Source: Desnuesiella massiliensis (lineage in GTDB: Bacteria > Bacillota > Clostridia > Clostridiales > Clostridiaceae). From it: a DNA stretch of 64,000 nucleotides. Numbering within the stretch: the first letter of the stretch is position 1; every line of letters starts with the position of its first letter. The position numbers were made by a program, and so were the translations under genes. Location: positions 124,001 through 188,000 of the forward strand of contig NZ_LN879451.1 in the NCBI RefSeq assembly GCF_001403615.1, written 5' to 3'. Below the pieces are notes generated by a model. It was not told the DNA's origin. It saw only the letters and a list, made by a program, of their open reading frames with translations, and made no database searches. Of this stretch, positions 16,697 to 25,977 are shown piece after piece.

Positions 16697-17821
16697 CTAT
16701 GCAAAGAATGCAAGAAGAAGTCCACCAGCTATAACTGAAGCTATTTGACCAGCTACGTTAGCTCCTACAGCATACATCAAAACGAAGTTTTGCGGATCCT
16801 CCTTTTGAGCCATCTTTTGTATTACCCTTGCAGACATTGGGAAAGCTGATATACCTGCCGCTCCTATCATTGGATTAATCTTTTCCTTCCTGAAAAGGTT
16901 AATGAACTTAGCAAACAGTACACCACCAATGGTATCGAAGATGAAGGCTACTAGTCCAAAAGCTATAATTAAAAGAGTTTTAAATTGTATGAACTCCTCT
17001 GCTGTCATCTTTGTAGCAATGGTTATTCCTAGTAGAATAGTAACTATATTAACTAGCTCATTTTGAGCTGCATTAGATAATCTATCAAGAACTCCACACT
17101 CTCTTAAAAGATTTCCAAACATAAGGAAGCCTATAAGAGGAAGAGAGACTGGGGCTATTAGCCCTGCTACTATAGTAATTATTATTGGGAAAAGTATTTT
17201 AGTAGTTTTTGATACATTTTCTGCTTTATATTTCATTCTTATCATACGCTCTTTTTTAGTAGTAACAAGCTTTATAGCAAAAGGCTGTATTATCGGCACC
17301 AGTGCCATATAGGAATAGGCCGCTATAGTTACAGGCCCCAAGAGGTGGTAAGCCAGCTGACTTGTTACAAATATGGAGGTAGGACCGTCTGCGGCACCTA
17401 TTATACCTATGGAAGCAGCCTCTCTGATATCAAATCCTCCAAATAAACCTGCCACACATATAGTAAAGAATATACCAAACTGCGCTGCAGCACCGAACAA
17501 GAGCATGAATGGATTTTGAAGCAATGGTCCGAAGTCTATCATGGCTCCTATACCTATAAATATTAGCAGCGGAAATAACTCTGTGGTTATACCACCTAAA
17601 AATAAAAAATCTAGTATCCCCTCAACCTTAGTATTTCCTATAATTTGAGTCAGTACACCGGTACTAGGGAAGTTAACTAAAATCGCACCAAAGCCCATGG
17701 GTAATAACAACGCAGGTTCGTATTCCTTTTTTATAGCAAGGTAAATAAGAACACCACCTACTACCCACATAATAATTTGTTTATAAGAAATAGACATAAT
17801 TCCTTGGATTAATATTTCCAT
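16697..17821 (-). CDS. oadB: Na+-translocating decarboxylase beta subunit
   Basis: A 374-residue polytopic membrane protein that couples decarboxylation of carboxybiotin to Na+ export. Family hallmarks are IGIGAMIDFGPLLQNP, GAADGPTSIFVTSQLA with the Na+-site aspartate, MFGNLLRECGV, and the C-terminal IGAAGISAFPMSARV. Length is standard. GGAGG precedes the ATG. It follows the biotin carrier gene by 28 bp. Confidence 0.95.
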   Translation of the reverse strand: MEILIQGIMSISYKQIIMWVVGGVLIYLAIKKEYEPALLLPMGFGAILVNFPSTGVLTQIIGNTKVEGILDFLFLGGITTELFPLLIFIGIGAMIDFGPLLQNPFMLLFGAAAQFGIFFTICVAGLFGGFDIREAASIGIIGAADGPTSIFVTSQLAYHLLGPVTIAAYSYMALVPIIQPFAIKLVTTKKERMIRMKYKAENVSKTTKILFPIIITIVAGLIAPVSLPLIGFLMFGNLLRECGVLDRLSNAAQNELVNIVTILLGITIATKMTAEEFIQFKTLLIIAFGLVAFIFDTIGGVLFAKFINLFRKEKINPMIGAAGISAFPMSARVIQKMAQKEDPQNFVLMYAVGANVAGQIASVIAGGLLLAFFA

Positions 17822-17849
17822 GTATTTTCCTCCTGTACTTTTATTAAAT

Positions 17850-18227
17850 TTATCCTATCTGAACAAGAACCTCTCCAGGATTTACAGTTTGTCCCTTTGT
17901 TACTCCTACAGAAAGAACCTTTCCATCTATAGGTGATACTATTTCATTCTCCATTTTCATAGCTTCTAATACCACTAGAACTTGATCTTTTTTAACTTGA
18001 TCTCCTACTTTCACAAGGACGCCTACTATATTTCCTGGCATTGGAGCTTCTACGGTTTCTCCGCCAGAGGCTTGAGCTACTGGTGCCTGGGCAGTTGCAG
18101 TTTGCGGCGCTTTATTAACAGCAGGAGCGCTATTGCTTCCTTTAGCAGTGGCAGCGGCTTCTCCAGTCACTTCCTCCATTTCTACTTCATAGACCTTACC
18201 ATTTAGCTTTATCACATATTTTTTCAT
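17850..18227 (-). CDS. Biotin carboxyl carrier protein of the decarboxylase
   Basis: A 125-residue protein: a short N-terminal beta segment (KLNGKVYEVEMEEV), an Ala/Pro-rich flexible linker (about 30-58), and a biotinyl domain with the biotin-lysine motif EAMKMEN at about residue 92. It carries CO2 from the carboxyltransferase to the membrane beta subunit. In many bacteria this domain is fused to OadA; here it is a separate gene. Start at 18227 follows AAGGTG. Confidence 0.93.
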   Translation of the reverse strand: MKKYVIKLNGKVYEVEMEEVTGEAAATAKGSNSAPAVNKAPQTATAQAPVAQASGGETVEAPMPGNIVGVLVKVGDQVKKDQVLVVLEAMKMENEIVSPIDGKVLSVGVTKGQTVNPGEVLVQIG

Positions 18228-18287
18228 CTTTATTAACACCTTCCTATACTGATTGTTTCATTTAAATGCATTTATAATCTAATGTTT

Positions 18288-18491
18288 CTATTGTATCCTT
18301 GTAATTTTTGAAATATGGAAGTGAGAATTAGGCTTATCCTTTCCTGCCATAATAGAGGCAGCCAAGGCTATTATTATTCTATCTTCTTCATCTATTTCGT
18401 ATTTAGCATTTTGTACTATAGGCTCTTCTATTGTATTTTCTGATTGCTGTTCTTTTCCAAAAAGTCTCTTAAAAAAATCTGATATTGCCAA
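18288..18491 (-). CDS. Small soluble decarboxylase subunit (OadG C-terminal-like / epsilon-like)
   Basis: About 67 residues starting MAISDFFKRLFGK from a TTG with AAGGTGG upstream (a GTG four codons earlier is possible). The C-terminal part DEEDRIIIALAASIMAGK...HFHISKITRI resembles the soluble tail of OadG/MmdD-like subunits and small MmdE-like subunits. It has no transmembrane helix. Together with the 50-residue membrane protein at 16328 it appears to supply in two pieces what OadG does in one. Confidence 0.65.
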   Translation of the reverse strand: MAISDFFKRLFGKEQQSENTIEEPIVQNAKYEIDEEDRIIIALAASIMAGKDKPNSHFHISKITRIQ

Positions 18492-18510
18492 TAATTTCAC
18501 CACCTTATTT

Positions 18511-19914
18511 CTACATGGTTACAGTAATATAATGTACTGTTTCCTCGGTTTCCTTTGTGCTACCACCAGTTTGAGGCTTTAGTCTATCCTCAAAGAATTT
18601 CTTTGCCACTTGAGGAAATACTATATAAGAAAGCACATCTTCTAATGAGGTGGCAAGTTCTCCAATCTCAGCCTTGTTTTTTTCAATCTCAGGTTCTAGC
18701 AAGTCTGCTGGTCTTACAGTGATAACCTCTTGATCACCAATTATTTTTTTCTTTACTTCTTCATTAATTGGTGCTGGCGAACTTCCATAAAGTCCTCTTA
18801 CATATTCCTTTATCTCTTTAGGTACCATTTTATATCTTTCACCAGCTAATATATTAAATACCGCTTGGGTTCCCACCATCTGACTTAAGGGGGTAACTAA
18901 TGGAGGAAATCCTAAGTCTTCTCTAACTCTAGGTATTTCCCTAAGCACTGCTTCATACTTATCTTCAGCTCTTTGTGTTTTTAACTGGGATAAAAGATTT
19001 GAAAGCATTCCTCCTGGCACTTGATAGGTTATAGTCTTAGGTTCTACATCCATAACTTTAGGGTTTAATATGCCATTTTCTCTGTATTTATCTTTTATAG
19101 GTTTAAAATAATCGGCAATTTCCCCTAATAACTCTGTGTTTAGCCTTGGATTACGTTCACCTTCCATTAGGGTAAGAACCATGGATTCTGTAGATGGCTG
19201 TGAAGTTCCCTCTGCAAAAGGTGAAATAGCCGTGTCAATTATATCCACTCCCGCCTCGGCTGCTTTTAAATAGGTCATGGATGCAATTCCGCTGGTACTA
19301 TGAGTATGTAAATCCAAAGGAATACTCACTGTTTCCTTTAATCTTTTTATAAGCTCATAAGCTGAATTTGGAGTTAATATACCAGCCATGTCCTTTATAC
19401 AGATTGAGTCTGCCCCTAGATCTTCCATGTATTTTGATAATTTTACATAGTAATCTATAGTATGAACCTTGCTTGTAGTGTAGCTTATAGCGCATTGACA
19501 GTGGGCTCCGGCAGCTTTTATTGCTCTAATTGAGGTTTCTAAATTTCTAGTATCGTTTAGAGCATCGAAAACTCTTATTATATCTATTCCGTTTTCTACA
19601 GACTTTTTAATGAAAGCTTCTACTACATCATCTGCATAATGCTTATATCCTAAAAGATTTTGTCCCCTTAATAGCATCTGCAATTTAGTATTTTTAACAA
19701 CCTTACGAATTTCCCTCAATCTTTCCCAAGGATCTTCATTTAAAAAACGAAGACATGCATCAAAGGTAGCGCCTCCCCAAACCTCCAAAGCGTGATATCC
19801 AACTCTGTCCATCTTTTCTAATATAGGCAATATCTCTTCTGTTTTTAATCTGGTAGCAATAAGAGACTGATGACCATCTCTAAGCGCTGTTTCTGTTATT
19901 TTTATTGGATTCAC
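18511..19914 (-). CDS. oadA: Oxaloacetate decarboxylase alpha (carboxyltransferase) subunit
   Basis: A 467-residue carboxyltransferase transferring CO2 from oxaloacetate to biotin, leaving pyruvate. It opens with ITETALRDGHQSLIATR and has GGATFDACLRFL, LRGQNLLGYKHY, the CIKDMAGIL lysine motif and LHTHSTSG metal-site histidines. Start chosen as GTG at 19914 because GAGGAGG lies 8 bases upstream; nearer ATGs upstream lack a site. It ends without a biotinyl domain, which is a separate gene. It follows citF in the citrate operon. Confidence 0.93.
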   Translation of the reverse strand: MNPIKITETALRDGHQSLIATRLKTEEILPILEKMDRVGYHALEVWGGATFDACLRFLNEDPWERLREIRKVVKNTKLQMLLRGQNLLGYKHYADDVVEAFIKKSVENGIDIIRVFDALNDTRNLETSIRAIKAAGAHCQCAISYTTSKVHTIDYYVKLSKYMEDLGADSICIKDMAGILTPNSAYELIKRLKETVSIPLDLHTHSTSGIASMTYLKAAEAGVDIIDTAISPFAEGTSQPSTESMVLTLMEGERNPRLNTELLGEIADYFKPIKDKYRENGILNPKVMDVEPKTITYQVPGGMLSNLLSQLKTQRAEDKYEAVLREIPRVREDLGFPPLVTPLSQMVGTQAVFNILAGERYKMVPKEIKEYVRGLYGSSPAPINEEVKKKIIGDQEVITVRPADLLEPEIEKNKAEIGELATSLEDVLSYIVFPQVAKKFFEDRLKPQTGGSTKETEETVHYITVTM

Positions 19915-19983
19915 TGTTATATTCCTCCTCGTGTTTCTCATTAGGTGCATAAGCATTGATCCTTATGCACCCTTAAAGTAATT

Positions 19984-21516
19984 CTATTTTACTTTTCTTA
20001 CTACATCTATGATGCTTCCATCTCTATACTCTACAATGGCAACTACTTGGTCCTCATATTCTATTTCCTCTGCATGACCTACGATACTTATTGCCTTTTC
20101 CTTTAATTCTTCAATAGTATATACTGGTATGCTTAGCTCCTTAAATCTTTCAATTAAATCCGTTCTTTTCGGATTCACAGAAACTCCTACATCCGTAACC
20201 AAAACATCTATACTTTCGCCAGGTGTGATAACAGTATTCACTGAATCAACTACACAAGGTATTCTTCCTCTTATAAGTGGAGAAACAATAACTGTTAGCT
20301 TTGCACAAGCTGCTGTATCACAATGCCCACCTGAGGCTCCTCTTAAAACCCCATCTGAACCTGTCATAACATTTACATTAAAATTTGTATCTATCTCTAG
20401 TGCCGATAATACAACCACATCTAGTTTATTTGCTATACACCCTTTGTTATGAGGATTAGCATAGAAGGAAGCATCTATTTCATGGTGCATTGGATTTTTG
20501 CCGATAGACTCCACCGCACTTAAATCAAAGCCCTGTACATCAAAAATATGCTTTATTAAACCCTCTTCATGCATCTCAACCATAGGCTTAGTTATTCCAC
20601 CTAAGGCAAAACTTGCTTTTATTCCTTGCTTTATCATTTCATTTCTTATAAATCTGCTTACTGCTAGTGAAGATCCACCTGTTCCTGTTTGAAAGGAAAA
20701 TCCATCTTTAAAATATCCTGACTCTATTATTACCTTGCTTGCATATTCTGCAATCAATAGCTCCTTTGGATTCTTAGTGTATCTTGTAGCTCCAGAAGCT
20801 ATTCCAGCAGGATCCCCTATTTTATCTATCTTTACCACATAGTCCACATAGGTTTGTGGTATGCTTGCAGGCATATTAGGAAAATCTACTAAACAGTCTG
20901 TGATTACAATAACCTTATTAGCATACTGAGCATCAACTCTGGCATAGCCTAGAGAACCACAATTAGCAATACCTCTTGTGCCGCTAGCATTACCATATTC
21001 ATCACAGGAAGGTGCACCGAGAAAAGCTACATCTACCTTTATATCTCCAGCCTCTACCGCTCTAGCTCTTCCCCCATGAGATCTTATAATTACTGGTTCT
21101 TTCATTAATCCATTGGATATTTCCTCTGCTAAGGCTCCTCTTAAGCCGCTAGTTGTGATTTTGGTAATTACACCATTTTTAATATGTTCAATCAGTGGTT
21201 TATGAACACTGCCTAAAGAGCTAGAAGCTAAAGTCAGATCCTTGATACCTAGCTTTGCAATAACATCCAATACCATATTTAGAATATAGTCACCTTCTCT
21301 GAAATGATGGTGAAAGGAGATTGTCATCCCATCCTCTAAGCCACTTTTTAAAACAGCTTCTTCAATATTACGTAATAGCTTTTTATCTCCTGGCTTAACT
21401 GCTTTAATGGTTGGAGTAGTTTTTAAAATTTCTTCCTCCATTGAAAAAGGGCCTTCATAAAGCCTTCTTCCTTTTATGATTTCATCTGGAATCTCTCTGC
21501 CTATACTATTTTTCAT
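19984..21516 (-). CDS. citF: Citrate lyase alpha subunit (citrate:ACP transferase)
   Basis: A 510-residue subunit that exchanges acetyl for citryl on the acyl carrier protein. It begins MKNSIGREIPDEI and has the typical GPFSMEEE, ISFHHHFREGDY, GTGGSSLAVSRF and GASGGHCDTAACAKL motifs. Length is standard. GGAGG precedes the ATG. Only two bases separate it from citE. Confidence 0.96.
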   Translation of the reverse strand: MKNSIGREIPDEIIKGRRLYEGPFSMEEEILKTTPTIKAVKPGDKKLLRNIEEAVLKSGLEDGMTISFHHHFREGDYILNMVLDVIAKLGIKDLTLASSSLGSVHKPLIEHIKNGVITKITTSGLRGALAEEISNGLMKEPVIIRSHGGRARAVEAGDIKVDVAFLGAPSCDEYGNASGTRGIANCGSLGYARVDAQYANKVIVITDCLVDFPNMPASIPQTYVDYVVKIDKIGDPAGIASGATRYTKNPKELLIAEYASKVIIESGYFKDGFSFQTGTGGSSLAVSRFIRNEMIKQGIKASFALGGITKPMVEMHEEGLIKHIFDVQGFDLSAVESIGKNPMHHEIDASFYANPHNKGCIANKLDVVVLSALEIDTNFNVNVMTGSDGVLRGASGGHCDTAACAKLTVIVSPLIRGRIPCVVDSVNTVITPGESIDVLVTDVGVSVNPKRTDLIERFKELSIPVYTIEELKEKAISIVGHAEEIEYEDQVVAIVEYRDGSIIDVVRKVK

Positions 21517-21517
21517 C

Positions 21518-22405
21518 TTACTTTTCCTCCTTGTATAAGCCTACAGCACTTGCTAATTGCAATACTCTATCCGCTCTATCTACAATAGGTTTATCAATCA
21601 TCTTGCCATTTAAGGATATTACTCCTAAACCTTTTTCTTCTGCTTCTTTTGCTGCTCTTATAATACTTATAGATTTCTTTATTTCCTCAGCAGTAGGCGC
21701 ATAAATCTCATGTACTGGATTGATTTGTCTAGGGTTAATAACAGACTTTCCATCAAAACCAAGCTGTTTAATGAGCTCTACTTCTCTTCTAAAGCCTTCC
21801 TCGTTATCCACATCAGAATATACTGTATCTAGTGCGTAAATACCAGCAGCTCTTGCAGCTATAACAATTTGAGTTCTAGCTCCTAGTAGCTCCAAGCCAT
21901 CTGAATATCTCTTAGTTTTAAGGTTAGTTACATAATCCTCTGCTCCTAAAGCTATTCCTATAAGTCTTGAACTTGATGTAGCAATTTCATAGGCATTTAT
22001 TACTCCAATAGGGCTCTCTACAGCTGCCATCATTTTAGTGCTTCCTACTTCACGTCCTATTTTTCTTTCCACTTCTTCAATCACTGCTTCTACAGCTAAT
22101 ATATCTTCTTTTCTTTCAGTTTTAGGTAATCTGATTACATGAACCCCAGCTCTAACCATGGCCTCAATATCATCCTTACCAAAAGGAGTATCTAATCCAT
22201 TTATTCTTACAACTAATTCCTTATCACCATAATCTATAGTCTTTATAGCGTTATAAACTAAAAACCTAGCGGAATCCTTTTCAGTTACGGCCACAGCATC
22301 CTCCAAGTCAAACATTAAGGAATCTGCCCCGTAAATGTAAGCATCCTTAATCATACCTGGATTACTTCCTGGAACAAACATCATAGTCCTTCTTAAACGT
22401 TCCAT
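21518..22405 (-). CDS. citE: Citrate lyase beta subunit (citryl-ACP lyase)
   Basis: A 295-residue TIM-barrel lyase of the HpcH/HpaI-like family that cleaves citryl-ACP to oxaloacetate and acetyl-ACP. MFVPGSNPGMIKDA, DSLMFDLEDAV with Mg2+-binding carboxylates, VRINGLDTPFG and GALGAEDYV-like (IALGAEDYV) motifs are visible. Its ATG overlaps the citD stop codon (TAATG), so the two are translationally coupled. Confidence 0.96.
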   Translation of the reverse strand: MERLRRTMMFVPGSNPGMIKDAYIYGADSLMFDLEDAVAVTEKDSARFLVYNAIKTIDYGDKELVVRINGLDTPFGKDDIEAMVRAGVHVIRLPKTERKEDILAVEAVIEEVERKIGREVGSTKMMAAVESPIGVINAYEIATSSSRLIGIALGAEDYVTNLKTKRYSDGLELLGARTQIVIAARAAGIYALDTVYSDVDNEEGFRREVELIKQLGFDGKSVINPRQINPVHEIYAPTAEEIKKSISIIRAAKEAEEKGLGVISLNGKMIDKPIVDRADRVLQLASAVGLYKEEK

Positions 22406-22704
22406 TAGTCAATTACCTCCCAAACATAATTCTCCTTAATTCCAGCTGCCCTATAGGCCGCACATTGAACTCTAGCCTTTATGGTGCAATCCAATGCTCC
22501 CTTATCCGCAGCAATTACTCTCACATTATCTACACCTAAATCTTCTAAGGTTTCTTTAATAACTCTTCTTATTTGCTTACCAAATTGCTTTTCTACACTG
22601 CTCTTTAATTCAATTTCTATTCCCGCTTCTTCTTTTGGTTCAATTATTATTTGAATATCGCTAGATTCTAAAGTTCCAGCTATGGAGTTATTTATTATTT
22701 TCAT
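22405..22704 (-). CDS. citD: Citrate lyase acyl carrier protein (gamma subunit)
   Basis: A 99-residue carrier starting MKIINNSIAGTLESSD, with the prosthetic-group serine in this N-terminal SGTLESSD-like stretch. The triphosphoribosyl-dephospho-CoA arm is attached there. Start ATG at 22704 has GGAGG at optimal spacing. It is the first gene of citDEF-oad and lies just behind a promoter that contains a palindromic operator. Confidence 0.95.
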   Translation of the reverse strand: MKIINNSIAGTLESSDIQIIIEPKEEAGIEIELKSSVEKQFGKQIRRVIKETLEDLGVDNVRVIAADKGALDCTIKARVQCAAYRAAGIKENYVWEVID

Positions 22705-22775
22705 TTTCTTCACCTCCGGTTAATGTGTCCCCTAATATTTTCTAGGCCTCTTTAAATATTTCTTATTTTACCTTA

Positions 22776-22804
22776 ATTATAAGGGTGACTATAGTGATAC
22801 CCAA
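22776..22804 (-). promoter_or_regulatory. citD operon promoter with embedded palindromic operator
   Basis: On the minus strand TTGGGT (22804-22799) and TATAAT (22781-22776) are separated by 17 bp. The spacer is almost filled by GGGTGACTATAGTGATACCC (22783-22802 on the plus strand), a near-perfect 20-bp palindrome. A repressor bound there would block polymerase; the GntR/FadR-like regulator encoded at 23809 is the obvious candidate. Confidence 0.65.
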
Positions 22805-22888
22805 GTTTTTTCAGTGTTTTTTTGTGTACTTTTGGTGTTCTTTTTTGTATATATAAACTTCAATAAAGCTTCTTAAATATGAAAAAAA

Positions 22889-22913
22889 GGAATAACACAC
22901 TCAGGTTATTCCT
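22889..22913 (-). terminator. Terminator after citG
   Basis: Stem AGGAATAAC / GTTATTCCT followed on the minus strand by a run of T residues. It ends the gntR-citG unit before the citD promoter. Confidence 0.8.
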
Positions 22914-22918
22914 AATCT

Positions 22919-23797
22919 CTATTTTATGATTCCTTCTGCCATTCCTAGAAAGATAGTAACAGCCAAAAGGTCCGCAGACCCGCCTGGGCTTATATTTCTT
23001 GCTATAAAATCAGAATTCATTATATTCAGTTTTTCCTTTGCATCAACTTGTTTCATTCCACCAGCCTTTAAAAAATCCTTTGAAATCGCTTTAACATATT
23101 CTAAGCTCTCCACTCCACCTCGAATGATTACATTAGTATCTTCACTATAGGCCATAAGATGCATCAAAATTTCTAAAAACAAATCGTTTAAGGAGCTTAC
23201 CTTTTCTACCTGCCATTGCCTTAATAATCCTACTGCGCTTTTTCTTACAGTATAGAATCCACTCTCTACCTCTCCTCGTATCCCCTTAAATCCATATTGC
23301 TTATAAAGCCTTTCTCCATGAGTCAATACTTCTTTATCATTAATGTTTCTAAAATCTTTTATTGACAAATCCTCAGATATCTTTTTTACTTCTTCACAAA
23401 TTTCTTCTGAAGAAAAATAATTAAAACCATGTTTTCTATATAAACTTCCTACTACTGCTGAGAGAATACCTAAGGAGAAAATTATTCCCTTATGAGTATT
23501 TATCCCATCAGTAGCCTTGAACATCTCCTTTTCGCATTCAATGCCAGGCTTCCTTATGATATTTAAAAGTTCTCTCTTATCCTCATCTTCAAAAGAAAAT
23601 CCTTCTAAAGCGCACTGATACATTCCTCTATATAATGAAGAACTGCTAGCCATGAATGTAAAAAAATCCATGTCCTTATGCGCACCAGAATTTTCCCGGT
23701 CAACTAACCCTGGTTTAGGTGTAGTGCTTACCTCATATAATATAGCTCGCTGAGCCATAGAAGCAATGTAGTGAGCAATTTCTTCTTTTGCCTTCAA
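22919..23797 (-). CDS. citG: Triphosphoribosyl-dephospho-CoA synthase
   Basis: A 292-residue enzyme making the citrate lyase prosthetic-group precursor from ATP and dephospho-CoA. The family motifs TTPKPGLVDRENSGAHKDMD, GINTHKGIIFSLG, HLMAYSEDTNVIIRGG and the C-terminal NISPGGSADLLA are intact. It starts with TTG behind GGGGG and follows the GntR regulator by 11 bp. Not fused to CitX. Confidence 0.95.
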   Translation of the reverse strand: MKAKEEIAHYIASMAQRAILYEVSTTPKPGLVDRENSGAHKDMDFFTFMASSSSLYRGMYQCALEGFSFEDEDKRELLNIIRKPGIECEKEMFKATDGINTHKGIIFSLGILSAVVGSLYRKHGFNYFSSEEICEEVKKISEDLSIKDFRNINDKEVLTHGERLYKQYGFKGIRGEVESGFYTVRKSAVGLLRQWQVEKVSSLNDLFLEILMHLMAYSEDTNVIIRGGVESLEYVKAISKDFLKAGGMKQVDAKEKLNIMNSDFIARNISPGGSADLLAVTIFLGMAEGIIK

Positions 23798-23808
23798 GCT
23801 TTTTCCCC

Positions 23809-24492
23809 CTAATCTTTTATTTCTGACATAACAATCTCCAGAGAATAATCCAGATGTCTTTTAATTATGTCATCGATATCCTCTTTGTTTTTTTCTTTTA
23901 TTGCTTTTAAAATCTCTCTATGCTCTCTTAAAGCCTTTTCTCTTCTCTCATTTTCCGCTATGGAAATATTTCTAAATCTTTGAAGATACTCATTAAGCTT
24001 GCTAATCATGCTGGCAAGCCTCCTCATTCTACTAGCTTCATATATTTTTGAATTAAATACTCCGAATAACTTAACTACCTCCTCCACATTACCTTCTTTA
24101 TTCTTCTTTTCAGTTAAATCAAGCAGCTCCTCTATTTCTCTTATCTCTTGTTCCGTTATATTCTCCATAGCACTAGTAGTGGCTAGTACTTCTAGATTAT
24201 GTCTTATCTTATAGATTTCAATCACATCTTCTATAGAAATTCTTTTTACTACTACTCCAGTCCTAGGTAAATATTCTACTAATTCCTCAAGCTCTAACCT
24301 TCTCAATGCTTCTCTAACAGGGGTTCTGCTAATATTCAATCTTTCTGCATATTCCTTTTCAACTATTCTTTCCCCTACAGGAATTACCCCACTTATTATG
24401 GTTTTCCTTAAGCTTTCGTATACTACATCCCTTATGGGTTTACTTTGGTTAAAATTAGTGTTCTTAACAAGTTCATCCATATAATCTATCAT
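23809..24492 (-). CDS. GntR-family regulator (FadR/FCD type), probable citrate cluster regulator
   Basis: A 227-residue transcription factor. An N-terminal winged helix (about 15-85) includes ERLNISRTPVREALRRLELE, and an FCD ligand-binding domain follows with D/H metal ligands (IRHNLEV, REHREIL, RHLDYSLE). It is cotranscribed with citG. Its likely target is the palindrome in the citD promoter; whether citrate or a metal-bound carboxylate is the ligand is inferred. Confidence 0.9.
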   Translation of the reverse strand: MIDYMDELVKNTNFNQSKPIRDVVYESLRKTIISGVIPVGERIVEKEYAERLNISRTPVREALRRLELEELVEYLPRTGVVVKRISIEDVIEIYKIRHNLEVLATTSAMENITEQEIREIEELLDLTEKKNKEGNVEEVVKLFGVFNSKIYEASRMRRLASMISKLNEYLQRFRNISIAENERREKALREHREILKAIKEKNKEDIDDIIKRHLDYSLEIVMSEIKD

Positions 24493-24587
24493 AAAAAAAC
24501 TCCTTTTCCTTACTGAAGGGTTAATTTTATATTCTTATTTAGATTTTAACCAAAAATATATAAAAAATCGACTTATTTTAAAACATA

Positions 24588-24623
24588 GAATAAAAAAGTC
24601 CCCAAAGGAACTTTTTTATTCTA
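24588..24623. terminator. Terminator between citM and gntR
   Basis: Stem GAATAAAAAAGTCC / GGAACTTTTTTATTC with a short loop; poly-T follows on either strand. It closes the citrate transporter gene. Confidence 0.75.
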
Positions 24624-24657
24624 GTAATACAATTATAGAAAAAGGTGATATAAAGTT

Positions 24658-25956
24658 TTATAGTGGCATAACCCCTGTAAGAGCTGCAGCTAATACAAAG
24701 ATTATAAAGGTTCCAATAGACCATTTAGCCGCATGTTTTTGCCATTCTCCCATATCTACTTCTGTTATTTGTAATAGAAGGTATATGAAGGCAACAAGTG
24801 GACTTAATAAGTGGAATGCTTGTCCCATTGTAGATGCTATACCAATTTGTAGTGGAGTAAAGCCATAAGCAGCTCCAGTTTCAGCAAGTACAGGAAGCAC
24901 TCCAAAATAAAATGCATCATTAGATAAGAAGAAAGTACCTGGTATACTAATAATAGCTGTAACTAATGTCCAGTGAGAACCAAAGGATTTTGGCACTATA
25001 GAAGCTAAGTTTAGTGCAATAGCTTCCGCCATCTTTGTTTCAGTTAATATCCCCATAAATACTCCCGCCGCAAGCACCATTACTACGACCTGTATAGCAT
25101 TTCCAGCATGATTTTCTATAAGTTGTCTTTGTGTTTTTAATTTAGGATAATTTATTATAAGAGCTAAGGCTGTACCTACCTCAAATATTATTGCTGCTGG
25201 AAGCTTGCCTAGGATTAATGTAACCATAACTAATATAGTTAAAGCAAAGTTAATCCAAATAAGCTTAGGTCTTTTAAGTGCTAATTCTTCTGGATCTAAA
25301 GTAGCAGACATTTCATTTAAAACTTCATTATCAATATTTATTATTCCTAATCTCTTACGTTCTTTTAGTCCAAGATAATATGCTACACCTATAACATAAA
25401 TTATAGAAATTATCATACCTGGAACTAGGGGACGTAAAATATCTCCACCCTCAATTTTTAAGGCTGACATTATACGAGCAGTTGGACCTCCCCAAGGTAA
25501 AAGATTCATTATAGAATTTTGCATTATTATTATTGTAGCTAAATAAAGTGGTTTAATTTTTAATTTCTTGTATACAGGTAATAAAGCTGAACAAACAATC
25601 ATAGTTGTAGTTGAACCATCGCCGTCTACAGATACCACCGCTGCCAATATTGCTGTTCCAATCAGAACCTTTAGAGGATCCCCTTTTACAAACTTTATGA
25701 TTGCTTTTGAAAGTGGGTCAAATAACCCAACATTAATCATAATGCCAAAGTAAAGGATTGCAAAAAGCAACATAACTGCCGTTGGTGCTACTCCCTTAAC
25801 ACCTGTAAGTGCAAATTTACCAATGTTTGATCCAAAACCGCCGATAAGCGCAAACACTATGGGTACTATGATAAGAGATGTAAAGGCTGTCATACGTTTT
25901 GTCATAATTAATAACATAAAAGTAATTACAATTCCATAGCCTAAAATAGCTAACAT
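24658..25956 (-). CDS. CitMHS-family citrate transporter
   Basis: A 432-residue membrane protein with about 12 hydrophobic segments and typical CitMHS stretches: MLAILGYGIVITFMLLIMTKR, VVSVDGDGSTTTMIVCSALLP, LPWGGPTARIMSAL and FFLSNDAFYFGVLPVLAE. It would import citrate, often as a metal complex, with H+. Start at 25956 follows CGGAGG; the longer reading frame upstream lacks a site and crosses the promoter. Neighbours supply citrate lyase and a two-component system. Confidence 0.92.
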   Translation of the reverse strand: MLAILGYGIVITFMLLIMTKRMTAFTSLIIVPIVFALIGGFGSNIGKFALTGVKGVAPTAVMLLFAILYFGIMINVGLFDPLSKAIIKFVKGDPLKVLIGTAILAAVVSVDGDGSTTTMIVCSALLPVYKKLKIKPLYLATIIIMQNSIMNLLPWGGPTARIMSALKIEGGDILRPLVPGMIISIIYVIGVAYYLGLKERKRLGIINIDNEVLNEMSATLDPEELALKRPKLIWINFALTILVMVTLILGKLPAAIIFEVGTALALIINYPKLKTQRQLIENHAGNAIQVVVMVLAAGVFMGILTETKMAEAIALNLASIVPKSFGSHWTLVTAIISIPGTFFLSNDAFYFGVLPVLAETGAAYGFTPLQIGIASTMGQAFHLLSPLVAFIYLLLQITEVDMGEWQKHAAKWSIGTFIIFVLAAALTGVMPL

Positions 25957-25977
25957 AATATATACCTCCGATTTCTT

